From the NCBI RefSeq assembly GCF_009668025.1, contig NZ_WJXZ01000015.1, positions 248,001 to 312,000 of the forward strand: DNA of 64,000 bases, in the 5' to 3' direction. Positions 7,600 to 15,820 of this stretch are shown piece after piece. A model generated the notes under the pieces. The model had not been told where the DNA came from. It saw only the letters and a program-made list of their open reading frames with translations, and made no database searches. The position numbers were made by a program, and so were the translations under genes. This stretch comes from Larkinella terrae. Its GTDB lineage: Bacteria; Bacteroidota; Bacteroidia; Cytophagales; Spirosomataceae. Numbering within the stretch: the stretch's first letter is position 1; each line of letters opens with the position of its first letter.

Positions 7600-9246
7600 A
7601 TGCAAATGAATCCGATAAAAACAACCCAAAAAAGTTACCAAAAACGTGATTCCAGCACCCTGGAAGGCGATATCAGAGGAGGTACTGTCTCCTTTCTGGT
7701 GGCCGTTCCCCTGTGCCTGGGCATTGCGCTGGCGTCGGGTGCCCCGCTGTTTTCGGGCATCATCGCCGGATTGGTCGGTGGGCTCGTTGTGGGCTTGTTC
7801 AGCCGGTCGGCACTCAGTATTTCCGGCCCCGAAGCGGGTCTGATTGTGGTCGCACTGGCGGCCATCGAATCGCTGGGCTCTTTTCCGGCCTTCTTATTGG
7901 CCACCAGCATGGCCGGTTTGATCCAGATTGGTCTGGGTTACCTGCGGGCCGGGATCATCAGTAACTTTTTTCCGTCTTCTGTCATCAAAGGCATGTTGGC
8001 CGGGATCGGTTTAATCCTGATTATCAAGCAAATACCGCACCTGGTGGGTTACGACGCCGATTCGGCGGAGGAAATATCGCTGTTTCAGCCCGAAGGGTTC
8101 AACATCGTCAGTCAGTTTCAACTCGCCATCGGACAGCTCAACGGTGTTGCGATCCTGATTGCGGCCGTATCGCTGGGCATTCTGCTGCTGTGGGAACGTC
8201 CGGCATTCAAGCGAATCAAGTGGCTGCAAAATATTCCGGCGGCTCTGGTGGTCGTCGTGCTGGGCATTTCGATCAACGAGCTGGTGCGGGTCATCGCTCC
8301 GCAGTTGGTTTTGAAAGGTAACCACCTGGTTCAATTACCGGTGGCCGATAGCCTGAGCGGTTTTTTCGGTCTGTTCACGCTGCCGGATTTCAGCCAGTGG
8401 ACCAACCCCCAAGTGTATATTTCGGCCCTTTCCATTGCGCTCGTCGCCAGCCTCGAGGCCCTGCTGGCCATCGAAGCAAGCGACCAGTTGGACCCGCTGA
8501 AACGCAAAACGCCCGCCAATACCGAGCTGAAGGCGCAGGGAATCGGCAATATTGTCAGCGGTATGATCGGTGGGATTCCGCTGACGTCCGTCATTGTCCG
8601 GAGTTCGGTGAGCATCAATGCGGGCGCCCGGACCAAACGGGCCGCGCTCATTCACGGAACGCTGTTGCTGGTTTCGGCCATTGCGCTGCCGACGGTTTTG
8701 AACCGGATTCCCTGGGCGGCCCTGGCATCGATCCTGCTCATTACGGGGTATAAACTCTCCCGCGTGGGCATTTTCAAGCAGTTACTCAACGAAGGAATCG
8801 CCAAATTTATTCCGTTCGTCGCTACGGTTGCCGCCATTCTACTGACGGATTTGCTAACCGGTATTGCCGTCGGAATGCTGGTGGCCCTGTTCTTTATTCT
8901 GCGCGAAAATTACCGGAATGCGCACCGGATCCAGACGTTTCAGGAAGGTGGAAACGAGCGAATCCGGATCAGCATGGGCGATTACGTATCGTTCTTGAGC
9001 AAGGCCAGTATGGTGAAATTGCTGACCGGGATTCCGAACAACGCGGTGGTCGAAATTGACTGCACCAATTCGTCGTACATCGACAGTGATGTGATGAACA
9101 CCATCGATAATTTCAAGGAAACTGCATCGCTGCGTAATATTCAGTTGGTTTTCCTGCGCGAGCCCGTAGAAAACCGCCCCCCCATTCCCGAATCACTTAG
9201 TGCCATGCGCAACCGGCACCTTCGGGAAATTGAGAAAATCAGGTAG
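7600..9246 (+). CDS. SulP-family inorganic anion transporter
   Basis: 548 residues. The membrane domain starts with GDIRGGTVSFLVAVPLCLGIALASG and includes the SulP signature region FSRSALSISGPEAGLIVVALAAI; the repeat half carries PLTSVIVRSSVSINAGARTKRAALIHG. A STAS domain occupies about 455-535 (AVVEIDCTNSSYIDSDVMNTIDNF). SulP proteins carry sulfate, bicarbonate or other anions, often with Na+ or H+. Bacteroidota versions of this length often act in bicarbonate or sulfate uptake, but the ion is not decided here. It starts with MQM, and the second Met could also serve. Confidence 0.9.
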   Translation: MQMNPIKTTQKSYQKRDSSTLEGDIRGGTVSFLVAVPLCLGIALASGAPLFSGIIAGLVGGLVVGLFSRSALSISGPEAGLIVVALAAIESLGSFPAFLLATSMAGLIQIGLGYLRAGIISNFFPSSVIKGMLAGIGLILIIKQIPHLVGYDADSAEEISLFQPEGFNIVSQFQLAIGQLNGVAILIAAVSLGILLLWERPAFKRIKWLQNIPAALVVVVLGISINELVRVIAPQLVLKGNHLVQLPVADSLSGFFGLFTLPDFSQWTNPQVYISALSIALVASLEALLAIEASDQLDPLKRKTPANTELKAQGIGNIVSGMIGGIPLTSVIVRSSVSINAGARTKRAALIHGTLLLVSAIALPTVLNRIPWAALASILLITGYKLSRVGIFKQLLNEGIAKFIPFVATVAAILLTDLLTGIAVGMLVALFFILRENYRNAHRIQTFQEGGNERIRISMGDYVSFLSKASMVKLLTGIPNNAVVEIDCTNSSYIDSDVMNTIDNFKETASLRNIQLVFLREPVENRPPIPESLSAMRNRHLREIEKIR

Positions 9247-9270
9247 TAACTTTGTGTCATAGAAGTCGAT

Positions 9271-9305
9271 AAGTCTGACTGGCAATCCGGTCAGACTTAT
9301 TTTTT
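9271..9305 (+). terminator. Intrinsic terminator after SulP
   Basis: AAGTCTGAC (9271-9279) is exactly complementary to GTCAGACTT (9290-9298); the stem is followed by ATTTTTT on the plus strand. The T run overlaps the stop codon of the convergent beta-barrel gene. Confidence 0.75.
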
Positions 9306-9944
9306 GGTCGGCAGCCAGCAGCCGACCGAAACCGTAAAACCGTGTGTACCGTCTACACCGGATAGGCCAGCAGTGGGGTATTTGCCGAATCCGTATTGAT
9401 AGCGAACATCCAGAAAAGTGGTTAGCTGACCCACTAAAACCTCCATTCCTCCCCCGCCCCAAATACCGGTTTCGATCCGGCGGCTGAAAACTATTTTCTG
9501 ATTAAAAATCTCGGAACCATCATTTGAAATTTTATACCTTCCTCCCGTTATATATCCTATGCTAGGGCCCGCCTGACTGTAACAGGCAATTCGATTCGTT
9601 ATCTTTTGTCGATACACAAGCAATAATGGAAGTTCGGCCACTTCATATTGCATTTTTGTTATGGCGATTTTTTCAGGTAATGTTGGTCCTAATGTATACG
9701 TTACTTTGGTTCGCCAACCTTTTTGGATAACCGAAGGCTCGAGCCGAATGCTCCAGCGGTTTTTCAACGGGATTTGTATTGGCAAAGCAATGACATAACC
9801 CGAGCCAAACGACCAGCCAAGATTCGGATTGTGGGTTCGGAACGTCGCCCAGTGAACGCCCGCCCGTACGCCAAGCTGCATCTGAGCGTGAAGATGGGTT
9901 GAAATGAATACGAGAATACAGATAAAATAGAAAAGCTTTTTCAT
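9297..9944 (-). CDS. Outer-membrane beta-barrel protein (paralog A)
   Basis: The start chosen is the ATG at 9944 (MKKLFYFICILVF...), which begins a clean signal peptide ending at HAQ; an upstream in-frame ATG would only add eight polar residues. The 215-residue product has alternating amphipathic strands (LGVRAGVHWATF, RWSIRLEPSVIQKGW, YQYGFGKYPTAG) and ends in FTVSVGCWLPTKK, like the small OmpW/PorT-type barrels common in Bacteroidota. It is a tandem duplicate of the next gene. No enzymatic motif. Function unknown; probably structural or adhesive in the outer membrane. Confidence 0.8.
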   Translation of the reverse strand: MKKLFYFICILVFISTHLHAQMQLGVRAGVHWATFRTHNPNLGWSFGSGYVIALPIQIPLKNRWSIRLEPSVIQKGWRTKVTYTLGPTLPEKIAITKMQYEVAELPLLLVYRQKITNRIACYSQAGPSIGYITGGRYKISNDGSEIFNQKIVFSRRIETGIWGGGGMEVLVGQLTTFLDVRYQYGFGKYPTAGLSGVDGTHGFTVSVGCWLPTKK

Positions 9945-10073
9945 CGGATGTGGATATTGTTTGGACAATAAACGAAAAATCAGTCCTTTATATGCAATTT
10001 ACCTAACTAGATGTCCAGCGATTTTCGCCTTTTGCTTGCAAGATAAGGTACAATATAAACCCGTAAACCCTAA

Positions 10074-10718
10074 TTACCATCTTGGCAGCCAGCAGCCAAT
10101 CGACACTGTGAAACCGTGGATAATCTCCGTTGCATCAGCCGATCGTAACGTCGGCGGATACCGTCCGAATTGATACCTGGCATCCAGAAAAGTCGTCAAG
10201 TTGCCAAGCGGAATCTCCATTCCCCCTCCTGCCCAGATTCCGAGTTGAATCCGGTCTTCAAACGCCAGTTTATCACTCGAAATCAGTGTGTTTTTATCAG
10301 AAATTTTGAATCGTCCGCCGAGCGCATACGCAAAGCCAGGCCCAGCCAATCCGTAATATGCCAATCGATTGGCCTTTTTTATCCGGTACGATAGTAACAC
10401 CGGCACTTCGGCTTCTTCATACCGCATCACCAGATCACCGGTTCCGGCAGGTTGTCCCAAAGGAAGTGTATAATCCACTTTCGATCGCCAACCTTTCTGG
10501 ATGATCGACGGTTCGACCCGCAGACTCCACCGATTTCTAACGGGAATCTGAATTGGAAATGCGACAGAAAAGCCGGGTATGAATGAATGGTCTGCTCCAG
10601 CCGACCGGTTTCGGAACGTCGACCAGTGAACGCCCGTCCGTACGCCAAGCTGCACCTGAGCCTGAAGATGGGTCGATACAAATACGAGAATACAGATGGA
10701 ATAGAAGAGCTTTTTCAT
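10074..10718 (-). CDS. Outer-membrane beta-barrel protein (paralog B)
   Basis: 214 residues with signal peptide MKKLFYSICILVFVSTHLQA. Most of its length aligns with the gene downstream: LGVRTGVHWSTF, RWSLRVEPSIIQKGWRSKV, LGIWAGGGMEIPLGNLTTFLDARYQ and HGFTVSIGCWLP each have a counterpart. The 5' untranslated stretches are also alike (both read GATATTGT then GATAAACGA or AATAAACGA), so the duplication took in the leader. About 130 nt separates the two, and each may have its own promoter. Role unknown. Confidence 0.8.
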   Translation of the reverse strand: MKKLFYSICILVFVSTHLQAQVQLGVRTGVHWSTFRNRSAGADHSFIPGFSVAFPIQIPVRNRWSLRVEPSIIQKGWRSKVDYTLPLGQPAGTGDLVMRYEEAEVPVLLSYRIKKANRLAYYGLAGPGFAYALGGRFKISDKNTLISSDKLAFEDRIQLGIWAGGGMEIPLGNLTTFLDARYQFGRYPPTLRSADATEIIHGFTVSIGCWLPRW

Positions 10719-10851
10719 CGGATGCGGATATTGTGTGTCCGATAAACGATCAATTCGCCTTTGTTCATATATCCTTTATCAAACTATTCATCGAGTCAGA
10801 TTAACCATTTGCTTCAACTGCGAGTTTATGCTGAGATTTTAACCGTATCCA

Positions 10852-11913
10852 ATGAATCTCGCAGAACTTATCCATGATCCTGCCAAAGCGGCCCGAGCAG
10901 TCAAGTTAGTTTACGTTAATGACACAACACCCGGTTTTTCGCGCCACCGCACGGGCGACCATTTTACGTATAAAGACACCCAGGGCCACCAAATTGACGA
11001 CGAGGAAACGCTCGCGCGGATTCGAAAAATGGCCTTGCCACCCGCCTGGGAACACGTCTGGATTTGCGCCAAACCCAACGGCCACCTCCAGGCTACCGGC
11101 ATCGACACGAAAGGCCGGAAGCAATACCGGTACCACGCCAACTGGAACGCGATTCGCAGCGAAACCAAGTTTTTCCGGATGATTGCCTTCGGCGAACAGC
11201 TGCCCGAACTCCGCGCCCGCATCGAAAAGGACTTGAAAAACCGGGAGCTGACCAAGGAAAAAGTGATTGCCATCGCGCTCAGTGTCATGGAGCAAACCTT
11301 GATTCGGATTGGGAATGCGTCGTACGAAAAAGAGTACGGTCATTACGGTTTGACCACCCTCAAAGACAAACACGTGAACGTCGGAGCCTCCGGGATCCAG
11401 TTTCGATTCAAAGGCAAAAAGGGTATTTACCACGACATCAAGGTGCAGGACCGGCGGCTGGCGCGGCTGGTCAAAGCCTGTCGGGACATTCCGGGAAAAG
11501 AGTTGTTTCAGTATTACGACGAAACCGGCGACCACCGCAGCATCGACTCCGGGATGGTAAATGAATACCTGCGGGAATGCACCGGTGAAGACTTTTCGGC
11601 CAAAGACCTCCGAACCTGGGCCGGAACCGTCAATGCCCTGCGGTTGCTGGCCGAACTGGAGCCCTGCTCGACGGATCAGGAAGCGAAGAAGAACATCAAT
11701 ACCGTGCTGGAACAGGTGGCGCACCGGCTGGGCAATACCCGTACCGTCAGCCGCAAATACTACGTCCATCCGCAAATTCTGGAAGCGTACGAATGCCAGG
11801 ATTTAACTCCTTATCTGAAACGCAAAAACCAGTTCCGGCAAACGTCAAAATACGGTTTGGATCCGATTGAAAAGTTGCTCCTGCGGTTCTTGAAGGACAA
11901 GGTAGAAAACTAA
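10852..11913 (+). CDS. DNA topoisomerase IB (poxvirus-type)
   Basis: 353 residues, full length for bacterial type IB enzymes, which relax supercoils through a 3'-phosphotyrosine. The catalytic residues can be placed by motif: Arg152 (LIRIGN), Lys189 (FKGKKG), Arg254 (DLRTW), Asn295 (LGNTRT) and Tyr304 (RKYYVHP). From memory of the Deinococcus enzyme (R137, K174, R239, N280, Y289), every residue is shifted by exactly 15, which strongly supports an active enzyme. Asn in place of the poxviral His is normal in bacteria. The gene stands alone; the nucleosidase gene on the other strand ends 11 nt after its stop. Confidence 0.93.
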   Translation: MNLAELIHDPAKAARAVKLVYVNDTTPGFSRHRTGDHFTYKDTQGHQIDDEETLARIRKMALPPAWEHVWICAKPNGHLQATGIDTKGRKQYRYHANWNAIRSETKFFRMIAFGEQLPELRARIEKDLKNRELTKEKVIAIALSVMEQTLIRIGNASYEKEYGHYGLTTLKDKHVNVGASGIQFRFKGKKGIYHDIKVQDRRLARLVKACRDIPGKELFQYYDETGDHRSIDSGMVNEYLRECTGEDFSAKDLRTWAGTVNALRLLAELEPCSTDQEAKKNINTVLEQVAHRLGNTRTVSRKYYVHPQILEAYECQDLTPYLKRKNQFRQTSKYGLDPIEKLLLRFLKDKVEN

Positions 11914-11924
11914 TGCAGAGGCAG

Positions 11925-12695
11925 TTACAATTCGTATTGGCTGTAGATATTTTTGATGATTTCAACCGAATAGTTACTGGCTATTTCGTGGATAAACGAC
12001 ACAAACTCGATGGGTGATTGCTCATCGGCGACATCGGAAATTGTCCGGATAACCGTCAGCGGAATACCGTATTCGTAGCAGACCTGGGCCACCGCTGCGC
12101 CTTCCATCTCAACACAGACGATCGTGGGCAATTTGGCCAGTAAGTCACGCTTATCGGGACTGGTTGCGAAGAATTTATCCCCGCTGGCCACATCACCGAC
12201 GAACAGTTTTGGATTTTTGATGCCAAACTTTTCTAAATCTTTTTGATCGATGACAGCGTAAAGGTGACGGTTTTCCAGTAACTCCGCCACGGCCTTCGCA
12301 GCAATTGCTAGCGGTTCCGCCTGGCTTTCAAAAAACGTTTTTCCCAGCAGCGGGATTTCAAACTGATTCATGATGGGCCGGGCGTCCATATCATGCTGAA
12401 CAAGCCGCTTTGCGATGACAATATCACCGATTCGTAAATCAGTGTGAATAGCTCCCGCGACGCCCGTAAAAATCAATTCGGTAATGTTGAACTCCAGTAT
12501 CAGGGTCGAAACCGTGGTAGCGGCTGCCACCTTGCCCCACCTCGAAAAAACCACCACGGTTTTAATTCCGTTGAGTTTTCCGGAATAATAGGTCCGCATG
12601 CCCGCCGTCCTTTCTTCCCGCTCCGACAGCAGATTAATCACACCACTAATCTCTTCGGTCATGGCTCCCATGATTCCGATGATTCGTTCAGCCAT
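11925..12695 (-). CDS. mtnN: 5'-methylthioadenosine/S-adenosylhomocysteine nucleosidase
   Basis: 256 residues, slightly longer than the usual 230-240. N-terminal IIGIMGAMTEEISGV carries the catalytic Glu region; FTGVAGAIHTDLRIGDIVIAKRLVQHDMDARP is the nucleoside-phosphorylase-like core; VCVEMEGAAVAQVCYEYGIPLTVIRTISDVADE gives the ribose-binding Met-Glu and the catalytic Asp. It cleaves adenine from MTA and SAH, clearing by-products of SAM use. Other SAM/methionine genes lie further right (about 20.9 and 26-29 kb), but this gene is not in their operon. It converges with the topoisomerase gene. Confidence 0.92.
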   Translation of the reverse strand: MAERIIGIMGAMTEEISGVINLLSEREERTAGMRTYYSGKLNGIKTVVVFSRWGKVAAATTVSTLILEFNITELIFTGVAGAIHTDLRIGDIVIAKRLVQHDMDARPIMNQFEIPLLGKTFFESQAEPLAIAAKAVAELLENRHLYAVIDQKDLEKFGIKNPKLFVGDVASGDKFFATSPDKRDLLAKLPTIVCVEMEGAAVAQVCYEYGIPLTVIRTISDVADEQSPIEFVSFIHEIASNYSVEIIKNIYSQYEL

Positions 12696-12785
12696 TTTTA
12701 TTCGGTTTCAATTACGATTCAACGGAAATATACGCGAAGGAAATCAGTATGTGCGCAATTTTTGAAGGAGAAGATAACACCGGGT

Positions 12786-13205
12786 TTATGCCGGATACCG
12801 GTTTTTCATGTTCTCAACGGAAGCGCCAATCATTTCGTAGAAAACACCGGTGTTCACATCGGCGAGCTTTTTGATGTAGATACACCCCTTGCCGGTTTTG
12901 TGTTTGCCGAATTTGGGCAGGAGTTCGTCGCGCTGTTCGGCGTTGAGGGCGAGGTACAACGAAATGGCGTCTTTCCGGGGCGAAAAACCGACCAGGGGCG
13001 CGTCGCCTTCGTGTCCGCTGTCGTATCTGTAGTGATAACTGCCAAAACCGACAATGCTGGCTCCCCACAGCCGGGGTTCAAAACCAGTTTGACTCTGCAT
13101 CAGTTCGACTAATCGGAAAGCGTCGTTCCGTTTGGCTTCGTCGGCAACCGAATTTAAAAAAGCGGTTACGCTATCATCCGTCTGGGTAGTTTTGTTTTTA
13201 GCCAT
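12786..13205 (-). CDS. DUF1801 (YdhG-like) protein
   Basis: 139 residues. It matches the DUF1801 pattern: helix DDSVTAFLNSVADEAKRNDAFRLVELM, the core motif LWGASIVGFGSYHYRY, FSPRKDAISLYL, then HKTGKGCIYIKKLADVN. The fold is that of small YdhG/YjhX-type proteins, for which no enzymatic function is established. It appears monocistronic, lying between mtnN and the DUF421 operon. Confidence 0.8.
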   Translation of the reverse strand: MAKNKTTQTDDSVTAFLNSVADEAKRNDAFRLVELMQSQTGFEPRLWGASIVGFGSYHYRYDSGHEGDAPLVGFSPRKDAISLYLALNAEQRDELLPKFGKHKTGKGCIYIKKLADVNTGVFYEMIGASVENMKNRYPA

Positions 13206-13249
13206 GATTTGTCGCGGGAAAGGCTAAAAATACGGTTTTAAAGTTGTCC

Positions 13250-13282
13250 ATACCTGGCAGGTTTCAAAAATCTGCCAGGTAT
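13250..13282. terminator. Perfect hairpin between DUF421 and DUF1801 genes
   Basis: ATACCTGGCAG (13250-13260) and its exact complement (13272-13282) form an 11-bp stem with an 11-nt loop. It lies just downstream of the DUF421 gene (minus strand). The following bases are only moderately T-rich, so termination is likely but not certain. Confidence 0.55.
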
Positions 13283-13287
13283 TTTCG

Positions 13288-13983
13288 TCAACCCTCCGCT
13301 TTCACCCAGCGCTGGTGTTCGCAGCGATGACAGCTGGCAATGGGCTCTTTCCCGTATTTCACCACCTGCCCGCACCGGCAGCAGGCATACCGCCCGGCTT
13401 CGTCGATGGTGTTAATGGCATTATCTAATTTATGTGGCAGAATCGGCAAGCCGGGTTTTACTTCGTCGGCTTTGTATTGAAAAATACTGACTTCGCCGTT
13501 GTGTTCCAGAATCGCCGTTCGGACCTGACCGAGGTGTTCGACACCCGCCAGCCGGAGCTCGGCAAACAATTCATCCAGTCCCAAATCCTCGTCGTCGAAG
13601 TTCTGAACCAGGATGCAGCCGTTTTCAATGACGTAAACCGGTTTTCCTTCCAGAAACTCCCGGACCGGTTTGTTTTTATCGCTCAGTCGGGTGAAGAATT
13701 TGTAGCAGATCATCATTACCACAAAAACCACCGCAGCGGCCAGCAACGGTACGTCGTGGTAGAACATGGGATCACCGGCGGCAGAGCCCAGCCCGATGAC
13801 CAAGACCAGTTCAAAAACCGACAGTTGCTTCACCTCCCGCTTGCCCGATATTTTCAGGGCAATCAGCAGAATCAGAAACATCACAACCGTCCGCAAAGCT
13901 ACCTCACCGAGGTAGCTCAACGGAAAGTCGTGCAAAAACATGCGTTGCCAGTCAAAAGCCTCAATGGGCTCCTCTTTGTCCAT
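13288..13983 (-). CDS. DUF421 (YetF-type) membrane protein with C-terminal zinc ribbon
   Basis: 231 residues. Three membrane segments lie at about 30-45, 57-72 and 78-95, with the DUF421 motif ISGKREVKQLSVFELVLVIGLGSAAGDPM. The cytosolic YetF-like domain follows (GKPVYVIENGCIL... DELFAELRLAGV... VRTAILEHNGEVSIF). Unlike standard YetF proteins it ends with a rubredoxin-like tail with paired cysteines (Cys202, Cys204, Cys218, Cys221). Its start codon directly follows the stop of the small upstream gene, so the two form an operon. Function of the family is not established; related Bacillus proteins affect spores and the envelope. Confidence 0.85.
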   Translation of the reverse strand: MDKEEPIEAFDWQRMFLHDFPLSYLGEVALRTVVMFLILLIALKISGKREVKQLSVFELVLVIGLGSAAGDPMFYHDVPLLAAAVVFVVMMICYKFFTRLSDKNKPVREFLEGKPVYVIENGCILVQNFDDEDLGLDELFAELRLAGVEHLGQVRTAILEHNGEVSIFQYKADEVKPGLPILPHKLDNAINTIDEAGRYACCRCGQVVKYGKEPIASCHRCEHQRWVKAEG

Positions 13984-14199
13984 TTATGACGTTTTCGATC
14001 GTTCCGGAGCTTTTTCTTTGCGGATTTTCAAATGCCGGTTGGCCGCCCATTCTTCCGCTCTGGAGGTGGCAATCGGAATCGCCCGCTCCTCCTCCCATCC
14101 TTCCTTCAGCAGCGCATTGGCAATTTCAATCGCCTTGTTGCGCACCGGTGCCATGAAATTCTTCAGCGACACCGGATAATCCTTCTTCGTCCAGGGCAT
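13984..14199 (-). CDS. Small YdaT-like protein
   Basis: 71 residues, very basic C-terminus. MPWTKKDYPVSLKNFMAPVRNKAIEIANALLKEGW... AIPIATSRAEEWAANR resembles the N-terminal part of Bacillus YdaT and small stress-associated proteins, and loosely ChaB. No catalytic motif. It is immediately upstream of the DUF421 gene with no gap, so the two are co-translated; such pairs occur in other bacteria with general-stress genes. Function unknown. Confidence 0.65.
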   Translation of the reverse strand: MPWTKKDYPVSLKNFMAPVRNKAIEIANALLKEGWEEERAIPIATSRAEEWAANRHLKIRKEKAPERSKTS

Positions 14200-14314
14200 A
14201 ACAATGAAAAATTAACAATGAACAATTAAAAGGTAAAACCCGGTCAGGAATAGATTGTTATCGTCCACCCGTCCTTTCCGGTTATTTTTAATTGTTCATT
14301 GTTAATTTTTAATT
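14200..14314. repeat. Low-complexity word palindrome (AACAATGAA/TTAAAAATT words)
   Basis: The left side (about 14200-14235) reads as repeats of AACAATGAAAAATT and AACAATTAAAA; the right side (about 14284-14314) carries the complements TTTTTAATTGTTCATTG and TTAATTTTTAATTC. The two can fold into one long AT-rich stem. It separates tolC from the YdaT-like gene, both minus strand. The same words recur in the suf operon gaps. Confidence 0.7.
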
Positions 14315-15688
14315 CTATTTGTTTTGCTGCAGAATCTGGCTGCTGAGACGGAGGAGTTCGATTTCGGCGATTTTGGTGTTGTATTCGGCGTTGATCAGAC
14401 GGGTTTCGGCCGCAACGGCGTTGCGTTGGACATCCCGGAATTCGACGGCGGTGGAGTTGCCGACCCGGTAGCGCTCAAAGGCGATATCAACGTTCTGGTT
14501 GGCGATTTTGTAACTTTCCACCTCCAGATTCACCAGAATCAGGCTGTTACGGTATTGGGAATACGTTTGTTCGAGCGCCTGTTGCAACTGCAACCGCTGG
14601 TCGGATTCCTGGTATTCCGTCACCAGCGCGTTTGTTTGGGCATTTGAAATCAGCCGACGCTGGTTAAAACCGGTAAAAATGGGAACGCTTGCCTGAAAAC
14701 CGTAGATGAGCGCATCGTTTCGGGCGCTTCCAACCCCAAAACCGCCCTGGTTATTGATGGCCTGAAAGTTGTAACCGCCAATCAGGTTGACCGTCGGCAG
14801 TCGCTGGGATTGCGCCAGCTTCACGTTCAGGTTGGCAACCCTGCGATTCAGGGCTGCAGCAATCAGCAACGGGTTATTCGTGGTCAGGGATTGCTGGAGT
14901 TGATCGAGCGAAATATCCGTCCGGACGATGATCGTATCCCGAACGGCAAACTCCGTTGCCGGGTCCCGAACAATGAGCGTATTCAAAAACACTTTGGAAT
15001 TGCGCACATTCTGCTGCTGCGCCACCAGCGCCGAACTATCGGCGTTGTAATCGACCTGCGCACTCAGGTAATCGACCCGCGAGCGGGTCCCGACTTCGTA
15101 GTTGGCGCGGGCCAGTTCCAGCCGGTCGCGGGAAATGTCGAGCGCCTGCCGGAGCGAAACCAGTTGCTGCAACTGCCGGATCACATCGTAATAAGCCGTT
15201 GCGACACTGGCCACCGTCGATTCCACATTGGCGCGGGTATTGGCTTCCGTAATCTTGACCACTTCGCCCAGCCGGTCGTACGCAATGAAGTTCCCAAAAC
15301 CGTTAAAAACCGTCCAGTTCAAATTGATCCCGACCTGCGTATTCCGGTTGGTCAATCCGTAGAGGTTTTGCGGAGGGCGCAATCCATCCAGAAAGGTCTG
15401 CCGTAAGTTCTGTAAGTTGCTGTTATTCGTCAGGTTAGCCGTTGCATTCGGAAAAAAGCTATACTTTGCGGTTCGGAAGTCCGTCCGGGCAATCTGTTCC
15501 TGCGCCTTGAAGATGCGAATCTGGTAATTTTTTTCCAGAGCGGCCGAAATTGCTTCCTGCAAATTCAGCGTTTCGCCCTGCTGAGTGATCACGGAAGTAC
15601 GTCGGGTGCGTAGAGAAGGCGATTGTGCGGGCTGGGACCAGGCGGAAATAAATGAAAGGAAAAAGGTTAAGTTGAGAAGGAAACGCAT
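14315..15688 (-). CDS. TolC-family outer-membrane efflux protein
   Basis: 457 residues with a signal peptide ending near AWSQPAQS. Two OEP repeats are visible: NLQEAISAALEKNYQIRIFKAQEQIARTDFRTAKYSFFPNATANL and later NPLLIAAALNRRVANLNVKLAQSQRLPTVNLIGGYNF. The long helices are rich in Gln, Ala and Arg as in TolC tunnels. No RND pump or membrane-fusion protein is next to it, so its inner-membrane partners are encoded elsewhere, or it serves several. Two promoter-like boxes lie in the upstream gap. Confidence 0.92.
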   Translation of the reverse strand: MRFLLNLTFFLSFISAWSQPAQSPSLRTRRTSVITQQGETLNLQEAISAALEKNYQIRIFKAQEQIARTDFRTAKYSFFPNATANLTNNSNLQNLRQTFLDGLRPPQNLYGLTNRNTQVGINLNWTVFNGFGNFIAYDRLGEVVKITEANTRANVESTVASVATAYYDVIRQLQQLVSLRQALDISRDRLELARANYEVGTRSRVDYLSAQVDYNADSSALVAQQQNVRNSKVFLNTLIVRDPATEFAVRDTIIVRTDISLDQLQQSLTTNNPLLIAAALNRRVANLNVKLAQSQRLPTVNLIGGYNFQAINNQGGFGVGSARNDALIYGFQASVPIFTGFNQRRLISNAQTNALVTEYQESDQRLQLQQALEQTYSQYRNSLILVNLEVESYKIANQNVDIAFERYRVGNSTAVEFRDVQRNAVAAETRLINAEYNTKIAEIELLRLSSQILQQNK

Positions 15689-15717
15689 TCTGGTATTATT
15701 TTTAGGTAATTGACCTT

Positions 15718-15766
15718 CAAAATTAAACTATATTCTGTCATTCTATCTATTCCAAAATTAGATTTG
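15718..15766. promoter_or_regulatory. Overlapping divergent -7 boxes between tolC and the amidohydrolase
   Basis: On the minus strand TAATTTTG occurs twice (15718-15725 and 15753-15760), 30 and 65 nt before tolC. On the plus strand TAGATTTG (15759-15766) lies 55 nt before the amidohydrolase ATG. All three fit TAnnTTTG. The plus and second minus boxes overlap by two bases, so the two promoters may compete. Confidence 0.45.
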
Positions 15767-15820
15767 GCAGGATTTCTTCTTACTGGAATGGTTCCAAAAC
15801 GACCTTTCTTTCCATGCGCT

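Noticed and set aside
10906-11775. A 289-codon open frame antisense to topoisomerase IB
   Set aside because: The plus-strand gene has all five catalytic residues; the antisense product has no family features.
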